NCBI RefSeq assembly: GCF_009857845.1
Contig: NZ_WWEQ01000030.1
Span: forward strand, 1 to 36,174
Source of the DNA: Brevibacterium rongguiense
Lineage (GTDB): Bacteria > Actinomycetota > Actinomycetes > Actinomycetales > Brevibacteriaceae
Length of the DNA stretch: 36,174 nt
Direction: 5' to 3'
Position 1 is the stretch's first letter, and each line of letters opens with the position of its first letter. The notes below the pieces were generated by a model, which was not told the DNA's origin, made no database searches, and worked only from the letters and a program-made list of their open reading frames with translations. The translations under genes and the position numbers were made by a program. Positions 7,557-15,161 of this stretch are shown in pieces.

Positions 7557-9152
7557 ATGAGCTTTCCCCCTCCGTCAGAGGAGCCCGCACTCGGCCGCCG
7601 CCCCGAGGACGACGAGGCGGCGGACTCGCTGACCTCGCAGCTGTTCATCGGCGAGCGCGAGTCCGGCGGCTCCGCTCAGGCGCCGTCGTCCGCCGCGTCC
7701 CCCGAGGGGGCAGGCGCGGCCTCCGGTGCCGGCTTCGATTCGGCGGCCGGCGGGGCCGGCGGGACCGAAGACGCAGCGTTCGATCCCTTCGCAGCGGGAC
7801 CCCGCGCGGGCGGGGCCGGTGGACAGCCGGCCGGAGCGCAGTGGTCGGGAGCGGAGCAGCCCGGAGCATCCGGCGCGGACCCCGGGGACGGCGAATCGAC
7901 CCAGGTGATGAGCATGGAAGAGCTCTCACGCCTGGCGAAGGAGACCCACGACGACCGCCTCGACGGCCCGGCCGGAGGCTCGCACGCCGCCGGCGGGCCG
8001 CGCGCGACTCGGCGCGACGACGAGGCGGCGCGGGCACAGGCCGCGCCCTCCGTGTGGCCCGGTGCTCCGGGCGGTGCCGCCGCTGCCCCGCAGCCGGGGT
8101 CGCAGCCTGATTCGCAGTCGGGGTCGCAGCCGCAGCCGGGCTCCCAGCCCGCCGGCGCGTACCGGGTGGGCCCGCAGCCCGACTTCGGCCCCCCGCCCAC
8201 CGGCTCGCTGCCGATCTTCGGCGCGCCGGGCGCACCGGGGGGCTACGGCTCCCAGGGCGGCTACGGTTCGCAGGATGCCTACGGTTCACAGGGCGCCTAC
8301 GGCTCACAGGGCTCCTCGAGCGCCCCCGGTCCGTCGAGCGTCCAGGGCTCCTCGGCCTGGCAGGGCGGCTCCGGCGCCTCGAGCGGCTATGGCACTCCGG
8401 CCGCGGCCGGCGCGCAGGGCGGTTACGCGGGGCCGGGCGGTTACACGGGACAGGGTGGCTACGGCCAGGGCTACGGGTCCCAGCCGGCAGCCGGCTACGG
8501 GGCCCAGCCCGGTGGGCCCGGTGGTCCTGGCGCCCCCGGTCAGGGCGGCCCGGCGGGTCCCGGCGGGCAGGGGCCCCAGGGTCCGCAGAAGAAGCGGGGC
8601 GTTCCCGGTGCCGCGATCGCCGTGGTCATCGCGGCGTTCCTCGTGCTTGCAGGGGTCGCGGCCTACATCATCGTGGACTCGATGCACACCCGCGACGAGC
8701 AGACCGCCGCGCCCGCCCCGCCGCCGGCGGCGGGCTCGAGCGAGCCCGGGCTCGACTCAAGCGAGGACGGCGGCGGTGAGACGAGCACGAGCGCGGCGCC
8801 CGCGCAGGGCACGGACCCCAAGACGTTCACGACTCCGTCGAAGAACATCGCGTGCCGGATCGACTCCGAGCGCGCCTACTGCACGATCGGGGAGCACACC
8901 TACTCCCCGCCGCAGCGGCCGGAGAGCTGCGCGAATCCGAACTACGGCACCGTGCTCAGCGTGGACAAGAAGAACGCCGGGTTCACGTGCCAGAACCTGG
9001 CGGAGCTGTCCGGTGGCAAGGAGCTCAAGTACGGCTCGTCGATGAGCGCGCACGGCTACACGTGCGACTCGACGGAAACGGGCGTCATCTGCAAGTCCAC
9101 GTCGACGGGCAAGGGGTTCCGCATCTCTCAGAAGAAGACCGGGACGCTCTGA
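7557..9152 (+). CDS. Single-pass membrane protein with low-complexity tail and DUF6636-like outer domain, 531 aa
   Basis: Three regions can be seen. Residues 1-350 are low complexity, rich in Gly, Ser, Ala, Gln, Pro and Tyr, and include four tandem GGYGSQ-type hexapeptides (8238-8309) and several GSQP repeats. One membrane helix follows at about 350-373 after a KKR stop-transfer signal, so the long tail should be cytoplasmic. The C-terminal domain (about 423-531) starts TFTTPSKNIAC and has six cysteines at 433, 442, 458, 478, 503 and 512, probably disulphide-paired outside the cell. This pattern resembles DUF6636 as I remember it. The start is the ATG at 7557, which appears leaderless. Tails like this occur in actinobacterial proteins near cell-envelope or kinase systems, but the function is not known. 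Confidence 0.75.
   Translation: MSFPPPSEEPALGRRPEDDEAADSLTSQLFIGERESGGSAQAPSSAASPEGAGAASGAGFDSAAGGAGGTEDAAFDPFAAGPRAGGAGGQPAGAQWSGAEQPGASGADPGDGESTQVMSMEELSRLAKETHDDRLDGPAGGSHAAGGPRATRRDDEAARAQAAPSVWPGAPGGAAAAPQPGSQPDSQSGSQPQPGSQPAGAYRVGPQPDFGPPPTGSLPIFGAPGAPGGYGSQGGYGSQDAYGSQGAYGSQGSSSAPGPSSVQGSSAWQGGSGASSGYGTPAAAGAQGGYAGPGGYTGQGGYGQGYGSQPAAGYGAQPGGPGGPGAPGQGGPAGPGGQGPQGPQKKRGVPGAAIAVVIAAFLVLAGVAAYIIVDSMHTRDEQTAAPAPPPAAGSSEPGLDSSEDGGGETSTSAAPAQGTDPKTFTTPSKNIACRIDSERAYCTIGEHTYSPPQRPESCANPNYGTVLSVDKKNAGFTCQNLAELSGGKELKYGSSMSAHGYTCDSTETGVICKSTSTGKGFRISQKKTGTL
8238..8309 (+). repeat. Four tandem 18-bp repeats encoding GGYGSQ-like units
   Basis: Four in-frame 18-base units encode GGYGSQ, GGYGSQ, DAYGSQ and GAYGSQ. 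Synonymous differences (TCC, TCG, TCA) show that the units are not fresh copies. Similar but less regular Gly/Tyr/Gln units continue to about 8510. Confidence 0.85.
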
Positions 9153-9359
9153 GCCGGCCGGCACACGCGGCGCGTCGCCCTGCTGCCGCCGCCCGCCTTT
9201 GCCGCCTGACGCTCGCCGTGGCCCTCATGCTCGTCGGGCACGCCGCCGGCCATCCGAGCGCTCGGCCGGCGGCGCCCGCCCGGCCCGCACCTCGGGCGCG
9301 GTCTCACCATGCGGACCCTGTGGCCGCGCCCACACCGAGCCGGGCGTAGGGTGGTGGCC
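9153..9359. other. Gap after the membrane protein gene: hairpin and repeat
   Basis: The gap holds a hairpin at 9241-9274: nine base pairs, a 4-base bulge, then CCGAG/CTCGG around a tiny loop. It has no T tract but could end the upstream transcript. A 21-base segment at 9282-9302 recurs downstream of leuA. The leader promoter of leuA lies at the end, with TAGGGT at 9347-9352. Confidence 0.45.
9347..9352 (+). promoter_or_regulatory. Candidate -10 element of the leuA leader transcript
   Basis: TAGGGT ends eight bases before the ATG of the leader peptide at 9360. A start on that A would make the leader peptide leaderless, as at several other genes here. No clear -35 is seen. Confidence 0.5.
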
Positions 9360-9404
9360 ATGCTCACGCATCGACTTCTGCTTCACTGCCGCGGCGAGGC
9401 CTGA
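9360..9404 (+). CDS. leuL: leuA leader peptide, 14 aa (MLTHRLLLHCRGEA)
   Basis: A 15-codon reading frame encodes MLTHRLLLHCRGEA with four leucines, three of them in a row. Two of the four Leu codons are CTT, a codon that is very scarce elsewhere in this GC-rich window. It sits 105 bases upstream of leuA and begins next to a -10-like hexamer. This is the classical layout of an attenuation leader: ribosome stalling at the Leu run when charged tRNA-Leu is low would change folding downstream. Leucine leader peptides ahead of leuA are known from other Actinobacteria. No experimental evidence is implied. Confidence 0.75.
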   Translation: MLTHRLLLHCRGEA

Positions 9405-9500
9405 TCCCAGACCGGATCCTCACCGCGGAGTGATCGCTGCCGGTCGCGCCGGACGAGCCGCGCCCCAGAAGGGCCCCGCCCGGACTCACCGCAAGGAAGG
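9391..9500 (+). promoter_or_regulatory. Candidate attenuator of leuA ending at its Shine-Dalgarno
   Basis: GCGGCGAGG at the end of the leader peptide frame (9391-9399) can pair with CCTCACCGC at 9419-9427 with one mismatch. A second copy of CTCACCGC lies at 9485-9492, directly before the ribosome binding site AAGGAAGG (9493-9500), and can pair with the same strand or with GCGGAGTGA near 9424-9432. Small hairpins CCGG-TCGCG-CCGG and GCCC-CAGAA-GGGC lie between. Mutually exclusive pairings that expose or mask the start are therefore possible. There is no T-rich terminator, so control of translation initiation fits better than classical termination. Confidence 0.45.
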
Positions 9501-9509
9501 CAGAAGCCC

Positions 9510-11273
9510 ATGAACGCCCAGCAGCCCACCCCCATGCCGTTTGGCAAGTACAAGTCGTTCTTCGACCGCATCCAGCTCGACATGCGCGATCGCACGTGGC
9601 CTGACAAGCGCCTGGAGAAGGCCCCGCGCTGGCTGTCCACTGACCTGCGCGACGGCAACCAGGCGCTCATCGACCCCATGACGCCGGAGCGCAAGCGGCG
9701 CATGTTCGACCTGCTCATCAAGCTGGGCTTCAAGGAGATCGAGGTGGGCTTCCCAGCGGCCAGCCAGCAGGACTTCGACTTCGTCCGCCAGATCATCGAG
9801 CAGGACGCGATCCCGGACGATGTGCGCATCTCCGTGCTCACCCAGGCCCGCGAGGACCTCATCGAGCGCACCGCGGAGTCCCTCGTGGGCTCGAACAAGG
9901 CGACGATCCACCTCTACAACGCCGCCGCCCCCGTCTTCCGCAAGGTGGTCTTCGGCTTCGACGGCGACGGGCGCGACCAGACCCGCGACATCGCGGTGCG
10001 CGGCACGCAGGCCGTCATGAAGCACGCGGAGTCGCTGCTGGGCGATGTGGACTTCGGCTACCAGTACTCGCCGGAGATCTTCGTCGACACGGAGCCGGAC
10101 TTCGCGCTCGACATGGTCAGCAGCGTCCTCGACATGTGGCAGCCGAGCGCCGGGCGCGAGACCGTCGTCAACCTGCCCGCCACCGTCGAGCGCGGCACCC
10201 CCAACACGTACGCGGACCAGATCGAGTGGTTCGGCCGCAACATGCCCTACCGCGAGCACGTCGCGCTCTCGCTCCACCCGCACAACGACCGGGGCACCGG
10301 TGTGGCCGCCGCGGAGCTCGCCATGATGGCGGGCGCGGACCGCATCGAGGGCTGCCTGTTCGGAAACGGGGAGCGCACCGGCAACCTCGACCTCGTCACC
10401 GTGGCCCTCAACCTCTACACGCAGGGCGTGGACCCGCAGCTGGACTTCTCCGACATCGACGAGGTCATCCACACGGTCGAGTACTGCAACCAGATCGACG
10501 TCCACGAGCGCCACCCCTACGGCGGCGACCTCGTCTTCACCTCCTTCTCCGGCTCGCACCAGGACGCCATCAACAAGGCGTTCGCGGACCGCGAGGCGCG
10601 GGCCAAGGAGGCCGGCGTGCCCACCGACCTCATGGAGTGGGACATGCCCTACCTGCCGGTCGACCCGAAGGACCTGGGCCGGTCCTACGAGGCGGTCATC
10701 CGCGTGAACTCGCAGTCCGGCAAGGGCGGGGTGACCTACCTGCTCAAGAGCGAGTACGGCCTCGACATGCCCCGCCGCATGCAGGTGGAGTTCTCCAAGG
10801 TCGTCCAGAAGCACACCGAGGCCGGGGGAGAGGTCTCCGCGCCCGCGCTGTGGTCCTTCTTCTCCGACGAGTACCTGCCCAGCGACGAGCCCACGGATGC
10901 CTGGGGCCGCTTCCGCATCCTCGGGATGCGCACGGAGTCCCACAGCGGCGAGGGCGATGCCGGCAAGAACACCGAGCGCCTCGAGATCGACATGCGGGTG
11001 GACGGCCAGGAGCGCACGTTCGAGGGCCGCGGCACCGGCCCGGTGAACGCGCTGGTCAACATCCTCAACGAGAACTTCGACCTCGACATCCGCCTGCAGG
11101 ACTACACCGAGCACGCGATCGGCTCCGGCGCGGACACGCAGGCCGCCGCCTACGTCGAGCTCGCCGTGGGCGACCGCGTCCTGTGGGGCGTGGGCATCAA
11201 CCCCAACATCACCCGGGCCTCGCTCAAGGCGATCATCTCCGCCGTCAACCGGGCCCTGCGCGACCAGGCCTGA
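9510..11273 (+). CDS. leuA: 2-isopropylmalate synthase LeuA, 587 aa
   Basis: LeuA condenses 2-oxoisovalerate with acetyl-CoA, the first committed step of leucine synthesis. The catalytic TIM barrel begins with WLSTDLRDGNQALIDPM (Arg47 and Asp48 in the active site), and the metal-binding HPHNDRGTG motif follows later. The C-terminal part carries the LeuA dimer/allosteric domain (GTGPVNALVNILNE, VLWGVGINPNITRASLKAIISAVNRAL) used for leucine feedback in the family. The length fits the long actinobacterial type. The ATG at 9510 is preceded by AAGGAAGG at 9493-9500. Upstream lie the leucine leader peptide and attenuator; downstream is a very strong hairpin. Confidence 0.97.
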   Translation: MNAQQPTPMPFGKYKSFFDRIQLDMRDRTWPDKRLEKAPRWLSTDLRDGNQALIDPMTPERKRRMFDLLIKLGFKEIEVGFPAASQQDFDFVRQIIEQDAIPDDVRISVLTQAREDLIERTAESLVGSNKATIHLYNAAAPVFRKVVFGFDGDGRDQTRDIAVRGTQAVMKHAESLLGDVDFGYQYSPEIFVDTEPDFALDMVSSVLDMWQPSAGRETVVNLPATVERGTPNTYADQIEWFGRNMPYREHVALSLHPHNDRGTGVAAAELAMMAGADRIEGCLFGNGERTGNLDLVTVALNLYTQGVDPQLDFSDIDEVIHTVEYCNQIDVHERHPYGGDLVFTSFSGSHQDAINKAFADREARAKEAGVPTDLMEWDMPYLPVDPKDLGRSYEAVIRVNSQSGKGGVTYLLKSEYGLDMPRRMQVEFSKVVQKHTEAGGEVSAPALWSFFSDEYLPSDEPTDAWGRFRILGMRTESHSGEGDAGKNTERLEIDMRVDGQERTFEGRGTGPVNALVNILNENFDLDIRLQDYTEHAIGSGADTQAAAYVELAVGDRVLWGVGINPNITRASLKAIISAVNRALRDQA

Positions 11274-11330
11274 GCCGGCCGCCCCGCGGCGGGGCCCGGT
11301 GAACCCGGTCCGCCCCGCCCCCCGTCTGCC

Positions 11331-11383
11331 ACCGCGCCCGAGGCGCGGGCCCAGCGATCCTGGGCCCGCACCTCGGGCGCGGT
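11331..11383. terminator. 24-bp inverted repeat after leuA
   Basis: The arms are 11331-11354 and 11360-11383 with one mismatch and a 5-base loop (CGATC). This is a very stable GC-rich stem without a T tract, as is common for actinobacterial terminators. It lies between leuA and recO. The last 21 bases of the right arm are repeated exactly at 9282-9302, upstream of the leuA leader. Confidence 0.7.
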
Positions 11384-11453
11384 GCGTGTGCGCCCACAGC
11401 GAATCCGGGCCGCGGGCGGCCCGTGCCTGCGCGCCCGGGCGGGGGTGCGGTGA

Positions 11454-11459
11454 GACAAT
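11454..11459 (+). promoter_or_regulatory. Leaderless -10 element (GACAAT) for recO
   Basis: GACAAT ends seven bases before the GTG at 11466, so the recO transcript should begin with its start codon. The same hexamer at the same distance precedes dusB. Confidence 0.5.
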
Positions 11460-11465
11460 GGGGGC

Positions 11466-12194
11466 GTGAAGTTCTATCGGGATGAGGGCATGGTGCTCGG
11501 CGGTCACAAGCTGGGCGAGGCCGACCGCATCATCACCGTGCTCACCCGCAGCCACGGCGTCATCCGCGCGGTGGCCAAGGGGATCCGGCGCACGAAGAGC
11601 CGCTTCGGCTCGCGGCTCGAGCCCTTCATGCTCGTCGACATCCAGTGCCACGTGGGCCGCAGCCTCGACATCGTCACCCAGGTGGAGCTGCTCGAGCCGT
11701 TCGGGCGGGGCCTCGTGGGTGACTACGACGCCTACACCGCGGCGACCGTCATGACCGAGACCGCCCTGCGCGTGAGCGAGGCGGAGCCGGACACCCGCGG
11801 GCAGTACCTGCTGCTGGTGTCCGCGATCCGCTCCCTGTGCAAGGGCGAGCACCCCCCGCGGCTCTCGCTCGACGCCTACCTGCTGCGCGCCATGTCGAGC
11901 GCCGGATGGGCGCCCAGCCTCATCGACTGCGCCCAGTGCGGCGCCCCCGGTCCGCACCGCGCGTTCTCCTCCCCGCTCGGCGGGGCGCTGTGCCCCGCCT
12001 GCCGCCCGAACGGGGCCTTCCTGCCCGGTGAGGAAGCACTGCTGCACATGGCCGCGCTGCTGGCCGGTGACTGGCCCACCGCGGAGGCGTCCCCCGAGCA
12101 TGCGAAGGCGCAGAGCGCGCGGCTGACCTCCAGCTACGTCCAGTGGCACCTGGAGCGCAAGGTGAAGTCCCTGGCCGTCCTCGAGCGCGCCTGA
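11466..12194 (+). CDS. recO: DNA repair protein RecO, 242 aa
   Basis: RecO loads RecA onto SSB-coated single strands in the RecFOR recombination pathway. The N-terminus ([24 protein letters not shown]) is the OB-fold signature of the family. A zinc site is formed by Cys155, Cys158, Cys176 and Cys179 in the middle of the C-terminal helical domain. Length and motifs are standard. The GTG at 11466 lacks a Shine-Dalgarno but has a -10-like GACAAT seven bases before it, fitting a leaderless transcript. recO next to leuA and uppS is the usual order in related actinobacteria. Confidence 0.95.
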   Translation: MKFYRDEGMVLGGHKLGEADRIITVLTRSHGVIRAVAKGIRRTKSRFGSRLEPFMLVDIQCHVGRSLDIVTQVELLEPFGRGLVGDYDAYTAATVMTETALRVSEAEPDTRGQYLLLVSAIRSLCKGEHPPRLSLDAYLLRAMSSAGWAPSLIDCAQCGAPGPHRAFSSPLGGALCPACRPNGAFLPGEEALLHMAALLAGDWPTAEASPEHAKAQSARLTSSYVQWHLERKVKSLAVLERA

Positions 12195-12265
12195 GCGCCG
12201 GCGCGCCGCCGGGGCGCACGTCCTGCCGTGGCTCAGCCTCCCGGCGCCCGTCCAGCCCGGACTGC

Positions 12266-12271
12266 GATACT
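12266..12271 (+). promoter_or_regulatory. Leaderless -10 element (GATACT) for uppS
   Basis: GATACT ends seven bases before the GTG at 12278, placing the transcript start on the start codon. This element decides the start choice for uppS. Confidence 0.5.
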
Positions 12272-12277
12272 GGCCGG

Positions 12278-13066
12278 GTGAGCCAACAGGACTATCCCGC
12301 CCCGCCGCCCCACCCCTCGGGGGCGCGGCCGCCGCGGATCCCCGCGAAGTTCGTCCCCCGCCACGTCGCCGTCGTCATGGACGGCAACGGCCGCTGGGCC
12401 AATGAGCGCGGGCTGCCGCGCACCGAGGGGCACAGGGCGGGCGAGGCTTCCCTCCTCGACGTCATCCACGGCGCCATCGAGATCGGGGTGGAGCACCTGT
12501 CCGCCTACGCGTTCTCCACGGAGAACTGGAAGCGCTCCCCGGAGGAGGTGCGCTTCCTCATGGGCTTCAACCGCGATGTCATCCGCCGCCGCCGCGACGA
12601 GCTCAACGCCCTGGGCGTGCGCATCGTCTGGGCGGGCCGGCCCGGGCGCCTGTGGCGCTCCGTCATCCGCGAACTCGAGGACGCGCAGGAGATGACGCGA
12701 CACAACACGGGTCTGACCCTGCAGTTCTGCGTCAACTACGGGGGCCGCTCGGAGATCGTCGACGCGGTCAACGCGCTCACCGAGGACATCGCCGCCGGCC
12801 GCCTCAAGCCGGGCCGGGTGACGGAGAAGGCGCTCGCCGCCCGCCTCTACCAGCCCCAGGTGCCCGAGGTGGACCTCTTCCTGCGCTCCTCCGGCGAGCA
12901 GCGCACCTCGAACTTCCTTCTCTGGCAGTCCGCGTATGCGGAGATGGTCTTCCAGGACGTCCTGTGGCCCGACGTCGATCGCCGCACCCTGTGGGCGGCG
13001 ATCGAGGAGTACGCGCGCCGCGACCGGCGCTTCGGCGGCGCGGTCGACGCGCCCGCCCAGGGGTAG
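12278..13066 (+). CDS. uppS: Isoprenyl transferase (cis-prenyl diphosphate synthase), 262 aa
   Basis: This enzyme adds isopentenyl units in cis to make the long polyprenyl diphosphate that becomes the lipid carrier of cell-wall synthesis. It has the catalytic [10 protein letters not shown] with Asp35, [25 protein letters not shown] and [23 protein letters not shown], and the C-terminal [10 protein letters not shown] tail usual in actinobacterial UppS. The first 20 residues are a Pro-rich extension. I placed the start at the GTG at 12278 because GATACT ends seven bases before it. The exact product length (decaprenyl or undecaprenyl) cannot be read from sequence. Confidence 0.93.
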   Translation: MSQQDYPAPPPHPSGARPPRIPAKFVPRHVAVVMDGNGRWANERGLPRTEGHRAGEASLLDVIHGAIEIGVEHLSAYAFSTENWKRSPEEVRFLMGFNRDVIRRRRDELNALGVRIVWAGRPGRLWRSVIRELEDAQEMTRHNTGLTLQFCVNYGGRSEIVDAVNALTEDIAAGRLKPGRVTEKALAARLYQPQVPEVDLFLRSSGEQRTSNFLLWQSAYAEMVFQDVLWPDVDRRTLWAAIEEYARRDRRFGGAVDAPAQG

Positions 13067-13100
13067 GGGCGCGCCGACCGGCGCAGCCGGCGCGGCACTG

Positions 13101-13116
13101 CCTGCCAAGGGGCAGG
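13101..13116. terminator. Small hairpin between convergent uppS and the MOSC fusion gene
   Basis: CCTGCC-AAGG-GGCAGG forms a 6-bp stem with a 4-base loop in the 93-bp gap between two convergent genes. It is weak, but well placed to serve both. Confidence 0.35.
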
Positions 13117-13159
13117 TGCGCTGCGGCGGGGCGTCAGCGCCCGGCGCGAAGGCGCGCGG

Positions 13160-15088
13160 TCAGCGCAGCTCGATGCCGATGTCGCCCTCGGGGTAGGCCG
13201 AGCACGTGAGCACCTCCCCGGGCGCGATCTGCGCGGCCGGTTCGAGCGGATAGACCACCGAGCCGGCGAGCAGCCGCAGGGCGCACTCCCCGCACGAGCC
13301 GCCGCGACACGAATACGGCGCCGGCACGCCGGCCGTTTCGAGGGCATCGAGGATGAAGCCCTCGTCCCGGGTCCACGGGACCTCCCGCGGCGCGGCCGCG
13401 CCGCCGTCTCCCCGCGCGCCCGGGTCCTCCACCGCGATGCGCGCGTCCGACAGGTCCGGCGGCTGGCCGTCGAGGGCCAGGGGCGAGGCGAAGACCTCGG
13501 AGTGGATGCGCGCGGGATCGAGGCCGAACCGCTCGGCGGCCTCACGGCAGGCCGCGGTGAAGGAGGCGGGGCCGCAGATGACGATGTCGTCGAGGGGCAG
13601 ATCCGCGCTCCACGCCGCGAGCACGGCCTCGAGGGCTGCGGGGTCCGGGCGGCCCCGGCCGGCGGTCGACCAGCGCTGCAGCGGCGCGCCCGCCTCCGCG
13701 GCCGCGTCGACCAGCGCGGCGCAGACCCGGCCCGGCTCCGTGCCGCGCTCGACGTGGAAGAAGGCGAGCGGGCCCGCGACCTCGTTCGCCGCCATGCCCC
13801 GCGCCAGCGCCAGGGCGGGGGTGATCCCGATCCCGGCGGTGAGCACGCCGGTGCGCCCCGGCAGCGTGCGCGCCGTGATGCGCCCGAACGGCCCGGAGAC
13901 CAGCAGCCGGTCGCCGGCGGTCAGGTCGGCGAGCAGGTGGGAGACCGTGCCGTCGAGCCCGACGAGCAGCTCGAGCTCGTCCGGGCTGGTCTTGGGCCGC
14001 CCGGTGTCCGACGGGCCCGCAGTCACGCGGGTGAGCGTGTAGGTGCGCCACAGCGGCAGTCCGTCATGGACGAGGTGGACGCGCACGTGCATGCCCGGGG
14101 CGTACTGCTCGGCGGTGAAGCCCAGCGGATCGCGCAGCCGCAGGCGCACCGCGCTGCCGTCGAGCACCTCGGTGGCGGTGACCTCCATGGACCGCGGCCC
14201 CGTGAGCGGCTTTCGCAGCGCAGCCGGGAACCCCGGCGGCGGGATAGGGGAAAGCGGGCGGTCCTCGATGACGATCTCATCACCGGCCCGGATCTCTCCG
14301 GTCTCGAGCACCACGCCGTAGATTCCGCAGTGCAGGTGGCCCAGGTGGGCGGCCAGCAGCCGGGGCACGTTGACGTCGACGGCGGCGGAGACCGGATTGA
14401 CGCGCGTCGCGGGGCACCGCTCGATCGTCGAGCGGATCCACATGCGCACCCCGCCGATCCGCAGGATGCGGCCCACGAGGTCGAACTCCTCGAAGGGCCC
14501 CAGCCCCTCGAGCAGCACGTTGCCGCGAAAGCGCAGGGGGTCCAGGGACTCGTCGCCGGCGGCCCGGCCGAGCACCGCGACGCTTGCGGGGTTGATGAGG
14601 GAGATGCCGGAGGCCTGGGAGTCGAACATGCCCTGATCGGCGACGATGAGCTCGCGCGGGTGCGCGCCCTGGGATTCGAGGCGCCCGGCGAGGAAGCGGG
14701 TGCCCGCCGTGACGCTGTCCGGCTCGTCGGTGCGAATGAGGGCCCGAGCGCCGTCCGGCGCGGTGAGCGAGATGTCGCTGGCCACGACGGACGGTTCGCC
14801 CGCGCGGCACCCCCCGGCACTTCCGTGCGTGTCGGGCCCGGCCTGCGGCGCGGCGGCCTCGCGCACGGCGCAGGCGATCTGCCACTGCTGGAGCGAGGTG
14901 TCGTTCTTCAGCACGGTGAAGTGGCCGCAGTCGTCCCACCGGCCCTGGGCGGCGGCGGCCACGCCGTTGCTCAGCGCCGCCGCGCGGTCGCCGTCGAATC
15001 CGGTGCCCACCCGCGCGGTGCAGGCATTCAGCGGCTGCGCTGGCAGCCCCTTGATGGGGAACCGGTAGAGAGCGAGGGCGCGGGGCAT
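13160..15088 (-). CDS. MOSC - ferredoxin reductase (FAD/NAD) - [2Fe-2S] ferredoxin fusion, 642 aa
   Basis: Four parts are visible in order. Residues 1-80 are an N-terminal MOSC barrel (YRFPIKGLPAQPLN). Residues 100-275 are a MOSC domain with Cys225 in ERCPATRVNP, the expected molybdenum-cofactor ligand. Residues 300-540 are a ferredoxin-NADP-reductase module with the FAD motif RTYTLT (348-353), NAD-binding GIGITP (419-424) and VICGPASF (503-510). Residues 545-642 are a plant-type ferredoxin with Cys594, Cys599, Cys602 and Cys629. MOSC_N-MOSC-ferredoxin is the layout of E. coli YcbX, which reduces N-hydroxylated bases with the help of a separate flavin reductase; here a reductase module is built in. 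The ATG at 15088 has TAGGCT just upstream and seems leaderless. The substrate is unknown. Confidence 0.88.
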   Translation of the reverse strand: MPRALALYRFPIKGLPAQPLNACTARVGTGFDGDRAAALSNGVAAAAQGRWDDCGHFTVLKNDTSLQQWQIACAVREAAAPQAGPDTHGSAGGCRAGEPSVVASDISLTAPDGARALIRTDEPDSVTAGTRFLAGRLESQGAHPRELIVADQGMFDSQASGISLINPASVAVLGRAAGDESLDPLRFRGNVLLEGLGPFEEFDLVGRILRIGGVRMWIRSTIERCPATRVNPVSAAVDVNVPRLLAAHLGHLHCGIYGVVLETGEIRAGDEIVIEDRPLSPIPPPGFPAALRKPLTGPRSMEVTATEVLDGSAVRLRLRDPLGFTAEQYAPGMHVRVHLVHDGLPLWRTYTLTRVTAGPSDTGRPKTSPDELELLVGLDGTVSHLLADLTAGDRLLVSGPFGRITARTLPGRTGVLTAGIGITPALALARGMAANEVAGPLAFFHVERGTEPGRVCAALVDAAAEAGAPLQRWSTAGRGRPDPAALEAVLAAWSADLPLDDIVICGPASFTAACREAAERFGLDPARIHSEVFASPLALDGQPPDLSDARIAVEDPGARGDGGAAAPREVPWTRDEGFILDALETAGVPAPYSCRGGSCGECALRLLAGSVVYPLEPAAQIAPGEVLTCSAYPEGDIGIELR

Positions 15089-15095
15089 GGCATCA

Positions 15096-15101
15096 AGCCT
15101 A
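15096..15101 (-). promoter_or_regulatory. Leaderless -10 element (TAGGCT) for the MOSC fusion gene
   Basis: TAGGCT on the minus strand ends eight bases before the A of the ATG at 15088, leaving a seven-base spacer, so a start on that A is likely. It lies in the 73-bp gap after the helicase gene. Confidence 0.5.
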
Positions 15102-15161
15102 GCCCCGCGCCCCCGTCGGACGGCCGCGCTCAGCCCACGGCGAGCGCGGTGCCGGCCGCGC

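Noticed and set aside
9486..12149. An 887-codon open frame on the minus strand across leuA and recO
   Set aside because: It is the antisense shadow of two clear genes; in such GC-rich DNA long stop-free frames arise from codon bias. The translation is low-complexity His/Gly/Val/Leu-rich with no domain.
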